The notes beneath the pieces are model-generated. The model did not search any database. It saw nothing but the letters and a program-made list of their open reading frames with translations, and was not told the origin of the DNA. Positions 1 to 11,400 of a DNA stretch of 64,000 nt are shown piece after piece. The stretch is from Tetracladium setigerum (lineage: Eukaryota > Ascomycota > Leotiomycetes > Helotiales). Position numbers and translations under genes: made by a program. The DNA lies in NCBI GenBank assembly GCA_031472005.1, contig PZJY01000013.1:744001-808000 (forward strand), in the 5' to 3' direction. Each line of letters starts with the position of its first letter. The stretch's first letter is position 1.

Positions 1-123
1 GATAGGTTCTTTGAGAAGGTGGATGCGAGGTGGAGTGTTAATAGAGGGTGCATGGTTGTGGATGAGTGGGTGGTGAGAGAGGAGTGGGAGAAGACGAGGA
101 GTGTTAAGTTGGAAGAGATATAG
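1..123 (+). CDS. 3' end of an unknown gene (partial)
   Basis: An open frame runs from the window edge to a TAG at 121-123 and encodes about 40 residues rich in charged and aromatic residues (for example WVVREEWEKTRS). The rest of the gene lies outside the window. No domain is recognisable. It converges on TRM1, with about 330 bases between the two stop codons that hold only presumed 3' untranslated sequence. The frame is uninterrupted and ends just before AT-richer sequence, which is why it is listed, but it could be chance. Confidence 0.4.
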   Translation, partial: DRFFEKVDARWSVNRGCMVVDEWVVREEWEKTRSVKLEEI

Positions 124-455
124 ATCACAAAGGCTTGTTTATTTGATTTTGGATATGTTCAACGTGAGGATTGATGTGTGGCGGGTGCGTAGATACTTCT
201 GACAAGAATCGCAAACCAGAATCTTGAACATAACTCTGTATTCATGCGGCTTGCAAGTCGGCATTAACTTAATTGTCTCGCTTTTTCAAAACTTTCGTAT
301 GATAGTGCTGGCCTCGCAATTGAGTGAATGTGCTTCTTGTGACAAAGAAAAAATACTTTAAAATAGTCCAAAGTTTACTTTTAGGAAGACAACCTAGCAA
401 GACATAAATTGGGAATATGTTTTATTACTGTCGGACCTTAAAGGTACTAGCTGAT

Positions 456-2636
456 CTAAGCCTTGCCTTTAGCACGATTCATTGGCCCCCAATTCTCGCG
501 CGGATTAGCAGGGTATCTAACAATCGAGCGATCCCGCTTCTCCTTGCCCAAATTCTGATTGAAGACAACCTCCATCTTCTTCGGCTCGTCTTCTTTTGCG
601 GCCTCCTCCTGCCCATTCTCACCCTCCTTCTCGCCATCCTTCTCTGCTGCTGTTTCATTTTTATCAAGCCCCAAGATATTATAACCTGCAGTACCCTTCC
701 GAACAGCACCCTCCTTGACGGGCGATTTCTGCTTAACCCATTCTCTCATGACTTCCCAGATGAATTCCCACGGTGCATCTGTTTTGAAACTTCCAGCCTT
801 GGTGTGACTTCGAGTCACTTGATAGCCTGCATGTCTCAGTGCGCCTTTCAAGGAGTTCTCATCTGGCGTAACGCAATGCACAACCTTTGATAGAACACCT
901 GGGAGGAATAGAAACGGCACTGGATCGATCTCGGCTGGGTCATAACGACCAGTCTTCGATTTGGAGGTTGGTGAATCTGGGTTTTCGGGCGCGGGCATCA
1001 ATTCATCGAGGGCGAGAGTAAGCATACCTTCGATTCGAGTAGTGGTTTGATAGGTATCCTTTGATACGTTTGGAAGATCATCGAGGATCTTTTGGATGAA
1101 CTCTGAAGAATGCAGTGGTCCTGCCCACATCGGACCAGCCATGTGAGTCTTCATTCCGCAATGCTTACAGTTCTCGTTTACACTGGGTGCTTGCGAGAAA
1201 ACGTGTTTCCAGAAAAATCCGCTGCCTTTCTTGTTTTCTGCAAGCTTGTTTCGACCGACCATCTGAGTTGTCCAGGCGCTGCAACCATTGTCACAGTTAT
1301 AGACTACCATGGTCTTTCCAGCTAGGAATTTAACGTCGGATGGTGACTTGTGGACGCGGACGAACACTCGGGCGTAGAAATCGATTGAGAGTGAGAGGAG
1401 CGGTTCGATTGCCATGCCATACCGAGCTGCAGATGCGGCGATTGAGTGGAGAATGAGTCGGAGACCTCCCTCGTGGGAGTGTAAGCCTTTGATGGGAATA
1501 CCACCGTAGAGAGAGTATGCCTTTTCTGGGTAACCATTGGAGGCCCACACTCCAGCATCTGTGCATGTTACGCACAGAAGACCGCCGTCATCCCGAACCG
1601 ACTGAACGGCTGCATCCAGGAAGGGCGCTGCTGTACCATAAGGATCAAGATCAATGACATCGTACTTCTTGCTTGGCAGTACTTGCTTGCCTTTGTCGTC
1701 TTTGAAATTGTCTCCGATTAGAGAGTACATATGAGACATTGCATTTCCGGTTTTCACTTGGATCTTGTCCTCTAACTGATTGTGCTTAACGTTCATCGCA
1801 ATTGTCTTGGTAGCCTCGGGGAGCAGGTCATTTGCGGTGACTGAGGTAGTGAAGGGGATTTCCTGGGAGTATCGTAGGGCTCTGAGACCAGTCGCGGATA
1901 AGGCATCCAATATGGTGAAAGACGGCTTAGGAACAGGATTGATAGGTGTGTCATGCTGCTGTTCTGAAGTTCCAACCTTTGCATCTGTACTCTCGACTGT
2001 AGCTTGTGCCTCCGTGGTGATAGTTTCCTGCGCAATGTCCATTGATTCTCCTACACCAGAACTTGCTGCCGCACTCGATTCTCCAACCTCAACCTCCGAT
2101 GCCTTCTCGGTTCCTTCGGTCGTTGCGACTTTGGCGTCCGCTGAGCCATCATCCAACTTCCCAGCCTTCCTAGACGCATCACCATTTAACTCGTCCTCTC
2201 TCTTGCGCTTTCTGTCCTTCTTGCCCTGCTTCTTCGCACCAGCCTTCAGCCTTTGACTTTCCGCGAATTTTCGTTTCCGCTCTACAACTTGTTCTCCGTA
2301 CGCTTTGATTGCCAAAACACTCAAGTCTCGATTGAACTGTTGAATCGGATTGTAGAAGACGGATTGGGGCTCATTGTTTTCCTTAGGTTTGGGCGCAGTC
2401 TGAGGTATTTTGGCAGAAGTTGCAGGGACCAGAATATATGCGAGACCTTCTTTAATGGTGGTGTATTCCTTGTTTTCGTGGTAGAGGTTCTGTCCTTGCG
2501 CCGGAATCGCGGTGATATCGAGAGCGCCTTCGGGCATGTTGGAGGTCATTCTGCAAATGATTCTAGAGCTAAAAGGTACGCTGGCGCTGGCGCTTCTCGT
2601 AGTAACTCGCCTAATGAGTGACGGGAATTTTCGCAT
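456..2636 (-). CDS. TRM1: tRNA (guanine26-N2)-dimethyltransferase Trm1
   Basis: A single-exon gene of 726 codons. The Trm1 family makes N2,N2-dimethylguanosine at position 26 of tRNAs using S-adenosylmethionine. The SAM-binding region is clear (ILDALSATGLRALRY, then DVIDLDPYGTAAPFLDAA and CVTCTDAGVWASNGYPEKA). A cysteine pair NCKHCGMKTHMAGPMWAGP marks the C-terminal zinc-binding part. Between the N-terminal motif and the SAM fold lies a low-complexity Ser/Glu/Ala insertion of about 90 residues, preceded by a basic stretch (KKQGKKDRKRKRE) that could act as a nuclear localisation signal. The first 29 residues are Arg/Ser-rich and lack acidic residues, like a mitochondrial presequence; Met30 and Met34 could start a nuclear/cytosolic form. 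Yeast TRM1 is known to use two in-frame starts this way; here that is inference. The reading frame is intact. Confidence 0.95.
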   Translation of the reverse strand: MRKFPSLIRRVTTRSASASVPFSSRIICRMTSNMPEGALDITAIPAQGQNLYHENKEYTTIKEGLAYILVPATSAKIPQTAPKPKENNEPQSVFYNPIQQFNRDLSVLAIKAYGEQVVERKRKFAESQRLKAGAKKQGKKDRKRKREDELNGDASRKAGKLDDGSADAKVATTEGTEKASEVEVGESSAAASSGVGESMDIAQETITTEAQATVESTDAKVGTSEQQHDTPINPVPKPSFTILDALSATGLRALRYSQEIPFTTSVTANDLLPEATKTIAMNVKHNQLEDKIQVKTGNAMSHMYSLIGDNFKDDKGKQVLPSKKYDVIDLDPYGTAAPFLDAAVQSVRDDGGLLCVTCTDAGVWASNGYPEKAYSLYGGIPIKGLHSHEGGLRLILHSIAASAARYGMAIEPLLSLSIDFYARVFVRVHKSPSDVKFLAGKTMVVYNCDNGCSAWTTQMVGRNKLAENKKGSGFFWKHVFSQAPSVNENCKHCGMKTHMAGPMWAGPLHSSEFIQKILDDLPNVSKDTYQTTTRIEGMLTLALDELMPAPENPDSPTSKSKTGRYDPAEIDPVPFLFLPGVLSKVVHCVTPDENSLKGALRHAGYQVTRSHTKAGSFKTDAPWEFIWEVMREWVKQKSPVKEGAVRKGTAGYNILGLDKNETAAEKDGEKEGENGQEEAAKEDEPKKMEVVFNQNLGKEKRDRSIVRYPANPRENWGPMNRAKGKA

Positions 2637-2974
2637 CCGAAGTCATGAATTGATTGTATGGGGAGTTGTGACTCTAGATTTCTCAAAGTCCAATTCATTT
2701 TCTTCTGCCACTCTCATTTTGACCTTTCAAGAGGCGGTGAGAATGGTCATCACGTGCTAGCCGACGCATTTATTCACATTAATCAATGCGGATGAATTCC
2801 GTCGTTGTTCCGCCATGCTCCCAATTTGCCCCAGAGATGTCAAAAGGTCAACTTTTGCGACGAAATACGCCCTTTAGCGACAGCGGATACGGAGACGGAG
2901 TTACGTGACGGTGAAAACGACATCTAGCGGCGGTATATTCAAGGATTTTATACACTGTCCACATGGTCTGGACT

Positions 2975-2983
2975 TATATATAA
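2975..2983 (+). promoter_or_regulatory. TATA-like element upstream of the decarboxylase gene
   Basis: TATATATAA lies about 75 bases before the ATG at 3058, inside the 421-base region between the divergent TRM1 and decarboxylase genes. The position suits a core promoter for a plus-strand gene with a short leader. No transcription start can be seen, so this is inference from position and sequence. Confidence 0.4.
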
Positions 2984-3057
2984 ACGTTGAAATTCCCAAC
3001 TCTCATTTTTTCTGTCATTACTCGAGAACATCAGATTTTTAAATCCCCCACCTTGAA

Positions 3058-4743
3058 ATGGACTCGACACAATTCAAAGAAGCTGCTGCTTCAGTTGTAA
3101 ATGAAAGTATGTGCAAGCAACAAGTCCTTCCTCTTTACATGCTAATTGAAATACAGTTGCAACCTACTTCGACACAATTGAAGAACGCCGAGTTCTTTCC
3201 AATGTTGAACCAGGATACCTGCGCAAACTTCTCCCAGACGGACCTCCAGAAGATGGAGAGCCATGGGCGAATATCCAGAAAGATATTGAAACAAAAATCG
3301 TGCCTGGATTGACACACTGGTAAGTTATTGCCCTCTTTTGTTTATCTATCACTCTATATTTACAAGAGTCAACAGGCAATCACCAAACTTCATGGCCTTC
3401 TTCCCTGCAAATTCCACATTTCCTAGTATGCTGGGAGAACTATACTCAGCAGCCTTCACCGCTCCAGCATTCAATTGGATCTGTTCACCCGCTGTCACCG
3501 AGCTTGAGACCATTATTCTCGACTGGCTCGCTAAATTGTTCAACCTCCCCCTTCGTACCTCTCCACGAGCCATGGTGGGGGTGTCATCCAAGGTTCGGCA
3601 TCAGAGGCCATTGTAACCGTGATGGTAGCCGCACGAGACAAGTATCTTCGGGAAACAACCGCACACTTATCTGGTATTGAACTCGAGGATGCAATTGCAT
3701 ACAAGAGAAGCAAGTTGGTCGCACTAGGAAGTGAAGCAGCACACAGCTCAACACACAAAGCCGCTCTCATCGCAGGAGTGCGTTATCGATCCGTTCCTGT
3801 TCTCAAGGAAGACAACTTTAGCATGACAGGCGCTGGACTAGAAAAAGTCCTGGAGGAGCTCAAAGCCCAAGGTCTCGAACCTTTCTACCTCACCAGTACA
3901 TTGGGAACGACAAACACAGCCGCCGTAGACGATTTTGCATCTATCTCATCCACCCTCGCAAGACTTGCGCCACCCAATAACCCTGGAGAAATCTGGGTAC
4001 ACGTTGATGCCGCATATGCTGGAGCAGCTCTGATCTGTCCCGAGTATCATCACTACACCAAGTATTTCGAAAGCTTCCACTCCTTCGACATGAACCTGCA
4101 CAAATGGCTCCTCGTCAACTTTGACGCCTCTTGTCTGTTTGTCCGCAAGCGAAAGGACTTGATCGATGCACTCTCAATCGCACCCGCCTATCTTCGCAAT
4201 GAGTTTTCTGATAATGGCCTCGTCACTGATTACCGCGACTGGCAAATTCCTCTTGGAAGAAGATTCCGTAGTCTGAAGATCTGGTTCGTACTTCGGACCT
4301 ACGGAGTCAAGGCCCTTCAAGCCATGATACGCAGTCACGTCGAGCTCGGAGAAAGCTTTGCCTCTCTCTTGAAAACCCGATCAGACCTCTTCACTATAGT
4401 TACCGAAGCTCAATTCGCCCTCACAGTCTTCACAATTGTGCCGCAGGTTCCAGCAGATTTGAAAGCGCAGGATGCATTGACGAAGGATGTATACGAGCTG
4501 ATTAATAAGCGCGGAGAGGTGTATATCACTTCTTCGGTTGTTGGAGGCAGATATGCCATTCGTGTTGTGAGTGCGAACCCGAAGACAGAGCTGAGATTTA
4601 TTCAGAAGGTCTTTGATATTTTAGTTGAGACAGCGGAGGAGCTGAGAGATGGGAAGCCGAGAACTAGAGTTGTTGCAAAGCCGGTTGTAAATGGGAATGG
4701 GGAAAGTGTTGGAGAGGTTGCCCTTGTAAACGGGAGTAAGTGA
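3058..4743 (+). CDS. Aromatic-L-amino-acid (group II, PLP) decarboxylase, one frameshift
   Basis: Three exons: 3058-3106, 3157-3319 and 3376-4743, with GTATGT...CAG and GTAAGT...CAG introns. The spliced N-terminus matches the family (VEPGYLRKLLPDGPPEDGE, then PGLTHWQSPNFMAFFPAN). The pyridoxal-phosphate lysine is in NLHKWLLVNFD, and the substrate-side motif GSASEAIVTVMVAARDKY follows GGGVIQ. The full product would be about 526 residues, normal for tyrosine/DOPA/tryptophan decarboxylases; which amino acid it uses cannot be told. At the C run 3547-3551 the frame breaks: the first half of exon 3 is in one frame and the rest, from the SYLSTSHGGG motif on, is in another. One missing base restores the family alignment and no intron fits there. 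This is probably a sequencing deletion, but a real inactivating mutation is possible. Confidence 0.9.
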
Positions 4744-5496
4744 TAGACAGGTCTAGAGGGTGCGATAGACATGGGGGAAATATACAGAGTAGAAGTTTAT
4801 GATTTATGATATATCGAATATTTATTTTATGTCTAGAGATTGTTCTGAACGGGCCCAAAAGGTGAATTTTGCTCAGATCCAAGAAAGTCACAATATGGCG
4901 TTGGCTGCGCCATTTCAAAGCACCATATGTCAGGAGATAGCTGTGAGATTTGTAAAAGCAAGGAAATTGCGATTTACAATGAAGGAAACCTCTCTTTAAC
5001 GGTGATCAGTGAATCCTCCCACTTACTCGCAATAAAGTTTTCGAAGCAGATGTCACTCGAGTCCATGAGTGGAAACTGTTTCAAGCAAGTCATGAAACGA
5101 ACGCATCTAGAAAGAACGGCGTATTCGTACCAACGAGATCTATTATCAGGTGACACTTCCAAACCGATAGAACGCCGGTAGAACTTGACACCTACAGTTC
5201 AAGATTACATTTATAAAATACAGTAAAATTCTCTCTAAAGTTACTATAAAGTTACGTCCCAGGTTGCATTCTCGCTTCTGCCATCCCAGCGCAAAGAGGC
5301 GCAAGCGAGGAGCCCTGCCAAGCACCGAAACCTTCAACGACCGACTGACTGCATGTGGTGACGAGGGTCCGTTCAAGGCTGTAACATTGCCTCCCCTCCA
5401 AGACACAAAGGCATCCCCTAACAAAACCACCACAACTATCCCTCCACAACCACTCCCAGGAAAGCACAAATCCTCGTCCCCAAGCAACCCGCCAAC
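4744..5496. other. Intergenic, decarboxylase to YKT6
   Basis: No gene is supported. It holds the 3' untranslated part of the decarboxylase gene and the 5' leader of YKT6. The 230 bases before the YKT6 start are C-rich on the plus strand, as is usual for fungal leaders. Confidence 0.5.
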
Positions 5497-6556
5497 ATGA
5501 AGATCCACTACATCGGCGTACGGCAACATCCCTCTTCTATCCATTGATCCCCATCTTTGCGAAATGCCCCGCTGACCGCCTCCCTCGCTATCTACAGATC
5601 ATCAAGAACGAGAGCAAGCCCGCACACGAGCTTTGCGCCGAGAAGGAATTGAGCGCCTATTCGCGATTCACGAGAGCTAAGTAAGACTGTCTGCCGTCCT
5701 GGCCTCTCGCGATGCGGATATACATTCGTATATGCGCAAGCAGCAAGAAAGCAAGCACTACACGGAAGGAAACAGAGGACTGACGGGATACGCTCGATAG
5801 CTATGGCGAATTCATGACCGTATTCAGCAAAACCGTTGCGGAGCGCACGAAGCCTGGACAGAGGCAAGATGTTGAAGAAGGAGGTGAGACGGCCCCCATA
5901 CACCTACCTATACACCTACACACCTACCTCCCTCTTTCTACTTGGATATCTAGGATATGATATACGACAGCCAGACAAAAGTACTGATCCATCTCTCCAA
6001 CACAGAAAACACCTTCCACGCATACGGTCGCACCGAAGGCGTCTGCGGCATCATCATCAGCGACCACGAATACCCAGCCCTAGTAGCACACCAACTCCTC
6101 TCCAAAGTCGTCGACGAATTCCTAGCCAAGCACCCGCGCTCCTCATGGGCAACCAGCACACCCACACTCGCCTTCCCGAACTCAAGGAATACATCGTCAA
6201 GTATCAGAATCCGCAGGAGGCCGATAGCATCATGAAGATTCAGAAGGAGCTGGATGAGACCAAGATTGTGTTGCATAAGACGATTGAGAGCGTGTTGCAG
6301 CGGGGTGAGAAGATTGATGATTTGGTCGCGAAGAGTGATGGGTTGAGTGCGCAGAGCAAGATGTTTTATAGTGAGTTTCTGACCCTACCCTCTCCTTTTT
6401 TTTTTTTTTTTACTTCTTGTGCATCCTATCTTTCTGTAAATTCCTTCTCCCATACATCCTCCTTTCCCAATTCCAGTAAAAGAAATTCCAAATCTAACAC
6501 CCCACCTCACCACAGCACAAGCAAAGAAGCAAAACTCCTGTTGCCTGGTCATGTAG
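5497..6556 (+). CDS. YKT6: SNARE protein Ykt6, one frameshift
   Basis: Five exons: 5497-5517, 5598-5680, 5801-5883, 6006-6370 and 6516-6556. The product is a longin-domain R-SNARE for fusion at Golgi, endosome and vacuole. The longin part reads MKIHYIGIIKNESKPAHELC and later TFHAYGRTEGVCGIIISDHE. The SNARE motif is ADSIMKIQKELDETKIVLHK followed by VLQRGEKIDDLVAKSDGLS, with the central arginine typical of R-SNAREs. The protein ends NSCCLVM: two cysteines in a CAAX box, the known sites of palmitoylation and farnesylation that anchor Ykt6 without a membrane span. In exon 4 the frame shifts by one base at the C run 6175-6177, between SSWATST...LAF and PELKEYIVKYQ. YKT6 is essential in yeast, so a sequencing deletion is the likely cause. 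Confidence 0.95.
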
Positions 6557-7280
6557 AAGCGAGAGAAGGAAGTTGATAGTAGTGTTGATTTTGTAGAAAT
6601 GGGAAGGAATTTCAGGCGTTCTCTTTTTCGTCTCCCCTTGCGTCTTTTTCAGTTCCTTTTTCCTTTCCCAGATTTTCCGTTCACAGCATGCATCATCCAT
6701 CATTCATTGTACGCAGCCTCCTTTTTCGAGATTGTAAATCGCTATTTTCCCAGTTTTAGGCAGATTAAATACAAACGAGACCCTTGGTATATAACCACCT
6801 TATTATACCAATACCATACACAGTCTTTTTTTTTTCGACGCGTGCAAAACTTAAGATGAAAAGCGGGACGAGCTTGGCTTTACCTAGTTCTGTTGGATTG
6901 TCATGGATTTTCTTTTAGGGGTATTGATTCTGTTATTTAGGTGCCCGGAGTAGGTAGGAGGTATCTGGGTTTTCATTGAGAAATAACATGCAGGTAGATA
7001 CCTATGGATGCAGTAGAGCTCATTGCCTACCTAGGTTCCAGGAATACCTATCCAAGCAAACTTTGGCTAGCAACATCTACTCTCCTCAGCCTTACTTACA
7101 GGCATCCATCTCTCCTTTATGTTGCTAAGCCTTGCTTCATCGTTTATGTCTGCCTACACTTACTTGCCCAAGATAGTCTTGAACCTCTCTACCTGCCTAC
7201 CTGCCGTACGTACGTACAACCTGTCGATTAGTGGGCAAGCATACCCAGTTCTCTCGAATAGGTATCCATCTATATCCATC
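6557..7280. other. Intergenic, YKT6 3' side to the inverted-repeat element
   Basis: No coding region is supported. It contains the YKT6 3' region and CCTACCT-rich sequence near 7000-7260, with an alternating CGTACGTACGTAC run at about 7206-7217. The stretch ends at the TA in front of the left terminal inverted repeat. Confidence 0.5.
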
Positions 7281-7282
7281 TA

Positions 7283-7328
7283 ACGTCCGTCCCTGCGTAG
7301 CGAGAAACCTCCCGTACCGAGAAAAACA
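7283..7328 (+). repeat. Left terminal inverted repeat
   Basis: It begins ACGTCC after a TA and contains two spaced copies of a CGTARCGAGAAA-like motif, CGTAGCGAGAAA and CGTACCGAGAAA. The reverse complement of 13646-13691 matches it almost base for base, with one gap and a few substitutions. Internal direct repeats in the TIR are often transposase binding sites in pogo-like elements; that role is inferred. Confidence 0.8.
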
Positions 7329-8450
7329 ATCGGTACTTCAACTTTGAACATCATGAAATCTGCACACAAATAGCTTTGCCTATATTTTGGGTGTTCTTTA
7401 TGATCTATAGCCAATTCTATGTAGTTTGAAAACCTCTTACTTGAAAAACAGGATTATGTAGCTTTTCTTGCACTTTATTTTGCGATATGTCTTTTTTACA
7501 ATATAATAGAGTTCAATTACTACGCATCAACCACCGAGCTTTCTTACTCTAAGTAAATTTGGAAGAGTATTGTCTACGTCAATATATATAGAATTATATA
7601 CTAGAAGCTATTTCAAGCATTGTAGCTGCTATCGCTCATAAATTTGTCTGAAGTCTTTACGCTTTAGTACATGCGATGAAGTCATTAACCTACTTTGGAC
7701 TAGTGTGCTGAGGACTACATCTAACCACAATATCTGGGTAATTTGGTAATAAAAGGAGGAATTCTAAAATTTTGAGTATGTAATTACTTTCTAAGCTTGT
7801 GGCTGAGCCACATAAGAAAGGAGAGAGAGGACACCGTAATACACTATAGTTCTAATATACCTTTTGTATAGTCCCGCATAAACCGCTTTCGCGGCACATC
7901 TGCTTTCACTAACTAGCTCCGACTAGTGGGCGAAGGAAAGTCTGACTATTATACTAAAATAATCCCACCAGAAAGCCTTGCATTAGAAAGCATTGTTGCA
8001 CCACCTTCAGCGCCAGTGAAGCTTTAGATCGCTATTGCAGTAAGATGCACGAATTCACAGTTAGATCTTTTAGAAAGTGGCCATTGTTACAAGCTTATGC
8101 TCATCGGAGTAAAATCTCTTGGAACAGTGTTATTGCTTTCTGTTTTGGTTGCGTCACTAATTGGCTACGAGACGCCGAAGATAAGGTCAGGCTGCTCCTC
8201 AATGACATCCATCCCTACCAGTATTTGAGCATATTCATTGGTTTTCCATATTTGTGCAACACGAAACAGCTGAAAATGGAATCGCCCAGCACAATTTAGC
8301 CGCCTTGTTCTCCATCCACGTTCTAATGCGACGGGGCACGTTTTCGCGATGGATTCTCCTTTGCTATAATACCCGACTATAATAACACTGTCTTACCATA
8401 TTCAAGGGCCTGATCCTTCAAAGTCCTGTCCTTGCGAGCAGTCCACGAGA
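7329..8450. other. Element interior left of the NLR gene
   Basis: AT-rich sequence with no supported gene. Open frames here are short and lack recognisable domains; one near 7920-8025 reads plausibly for about 35 codons but ends in a stop and matches nothing known to me. The last few hundred bases are presumably the NLR promoter and leader. Confidence 0.4.
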
Positions 8451-11400
8451 ATGTCTGTTTTTCGCCGTCTGCGGGGGCGGGGTAAGAAGGACAAGGCTGC
8501 GGAAAAGGCTACACCCAAGGAAACATTATCATCTCTTGATACGGATAATTTGTACTCAACAGACGGAGCTATTGGCATGAAGGTGGTGGCCGAAGGGGAA
8601 AATGACCAGCTTGAGTTTGTTTAATTTCTGGAATCTGCTTGTGCCTGCTCATGATTTCTTATAGTATCGTTTTCGTGCATGGCCTCACAGGAGATCGCGA
8701 GGCGACGTGGACACACAAGAATAAGAACTTCTGGCCAAAGGAGCTTACGGCCGACATCAAGATTGCCCGAATCATGACTTTTGGCTACGATGCCGACTAT
8801 GTGAAATTATGGGGCGTGGCTGGGGGAAATACGATTCGAAACCATGGGAAGAACCTGGCATATGCAATTTCAGATCGACGAAAGAAATGCAGGGAACGCC
8901 CCATTATCTTCATTGCTCACAGTCTCGGAGGTCTAGTCTGCGAACAAGCGCTACTATACTGTACTGAAGGCGGCGAGTCGAACCTCGAAAAGGTCTTTCA
9001 GTATACCCGGGGCATCATCTTCATGGGAACCCCTCACGCTGGTGCGGACCTGGCTACTTATGGTTTTCGGCTGGCACAGCTATTGAATGTGGTTCGGGGA
9101 ACGAATGCGGCTCTCCTAGACCCTCTTCGACAGAAGTCTGAAGTATTGACCACTATGCAGCAACGTTTCCAGCAGTCAGTCGCTAGACCAGAGGTACTGA
9201 TGAGGATTTATTGTTTCTTCGAGGAAAAACCGGTTATTGGCATTGGCAAAATCGTGGACGAGCACTCAGCAGCGCTCAGTCAATACCCCAACCAAAGCAT
9301 TGCCGCAAACCATATGGACATGACCAAGTTCAGCGGAAGAAATGACGATGGGTACCAGAAGGCTTTAGGGAGACTGGAAGATATCATTGAGTGGAGCGAC
9401 TCATTAATTGTAACCGAGAGGAACACGGAGCCTTCCAATGATAGTGGCCAAGATTTGAGACAAAGCGAGGCTAGGCAGTTGACAGGCGGTGCGATCAGCA
9501 ACAGTGGATCTGGAGCTGCGTTTGGCATCGGACAGCAAAATGTGCATGGGGTTTCATATACGTTAGTATTCTGGTCTGGTATACTGCTCTGTAGCTTATC
9601 TAGCCTTTTAGACAAATCACATCCCCCAATTTCTACAGACAAACGTCTACATGTTCTGAGAACCTCAGACTATGAACGGTATAAGGACAGAAACCCAGAA
9701 CATGTTGAAGGCACTTGTAACTGGTTCTTGGGGCACCCCAATTATACAAGTTGGCGTGATAACACCGGTCCCAGTCTTCTCTGGGTCTCGGCAGACCCAG
9801 GTTGTGGCAAGTCTGTGCTTGCGAAGTTTCTTGTAGACTCCAAGCTGAGGACGAACTCATCACGAACCACATGCTACTTCTTCTTTAAAGACGACAACGA
9901 GGACCAGAAAACAGCAACAAACGCTTTATGTGCAATACTGCATCAGATCTTCGTTCAGAAACCTAATCTTCTTCACCACGCCCACAAATCATTTGACCAG
10001 AATGGTGCAGATTCGGTTATCAAGAATTCAGACGTTCTCTGGAACATTTTGATGGACACTTCAGCAGACCCAGAAGCAGGAGAAATCGTTTGTATCTTAG
10101 ATGCGCTGGATGAATGTAAACGATCGGAATTGAGCGAACTTCTGCCAAAAATTTGCCGTTATTACGACAAGCGGTCTCAGTCAACAACGTTGAAGTTCCT
10201 CGTAACAAGTCGTCCACTGCAGCACATAGAGGACAATTTTTTTGATCTCAGTCAGAAATTTCCTTCCATCCGCCTAGCTGGCGAGGAAGAATCAGATCAA
10301 GTCCGTACTGAGATTGACCTTGTCATCAATTACAGACTTCAACAACTTCAAAGGAAACGCAATCTCAGTGTCAAAACGGTCTCTCTTATCCAGAAAGAAC
10401 TCACAAAAGTTGAACATAGGACTTACCTCTGGTTTACACTTGTCTTCGAACTGCTTGAGACAGGGGTGACCTCTACCCAGAGGAAAGAAAGGGAAAAATT
10501 ATTCAACAACATTCCTCCTACGGTCGAGGCCGCCTACACAGCTATCTTGAATCAAAGTACCGACGAGCAAGCTTCCTGGAAACTTTTGCAAATTGTTTGC
10601 GCCGCAACTCGGCCACTCTCCACCAACGAAATCAGTATTGCGATGCAAATTCGAGAATCAGACACCACGTATGCAGGCTTGGAAATAAATACTCCTGCGG
10701 CAAACAAGCAGTGGATCAGAAATCTTTGCGGGCTTTTTGTCAATGTTATCAATGACAGGGTTTATCTTCTTCACCAGACCGCTAAAGAATTCTTGATGCT
10801 TGTGGCAAAAACTTCTAGTCTCCAGCGGACTACCATGATGGAGACTTTCCATGGAAACTGGCAGAACTCCATTTCCGTCTCAACCTCAAATTTCGTCCTA
10901 GCTCAGAGTTGTATGTGGTTCGTTCGACTGGAAGAATTCCACACTCGCATTTCTATGGTAAATAAAAAGAATTTATGGAAGGAGCGGAAGGAGCGGAAGG
11001 AGCGGAAGAAAGAAATGGACATGATTACCTCTGAGTTTTCCTTTCTTGAATACAGCTCAATGAATTGGGCGACGCACCTCCGAGCTATAACTATACCACA
11101 GGCGAATTGCCTCACAGCTTTAAGCTTGGATCTTTGCAACATCCCACTGGAATATTGTAGAACCTGGATAGAGATATACTTTATTATGACTCACGATCAA
11201 GTACCTGTCAAAATTTTCAGTCTATGGGTTGCTTCATCGCTAGGGCTTACTGAAACTGTTGCGCAGCTGCTCGCGGCCCCAGGGATCGATGTGAACCAGG
11301 CTGATGGGGACGGGCAAACAGCGCTCTGGAGGGCAGCAAGTGGGGGGACGAGGCCGTCGTCGCGCAGCTGCTCGCGGCCCCAGGGATCGATGTGAACCAG

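Noticed and set aside
3320..3560. A micro-intron repairing the decarboxylase frame near 3554
   Set aside because: The only GT...AG pair near the break would give an intron of about 15 bases, far below the size of any fungal intron.
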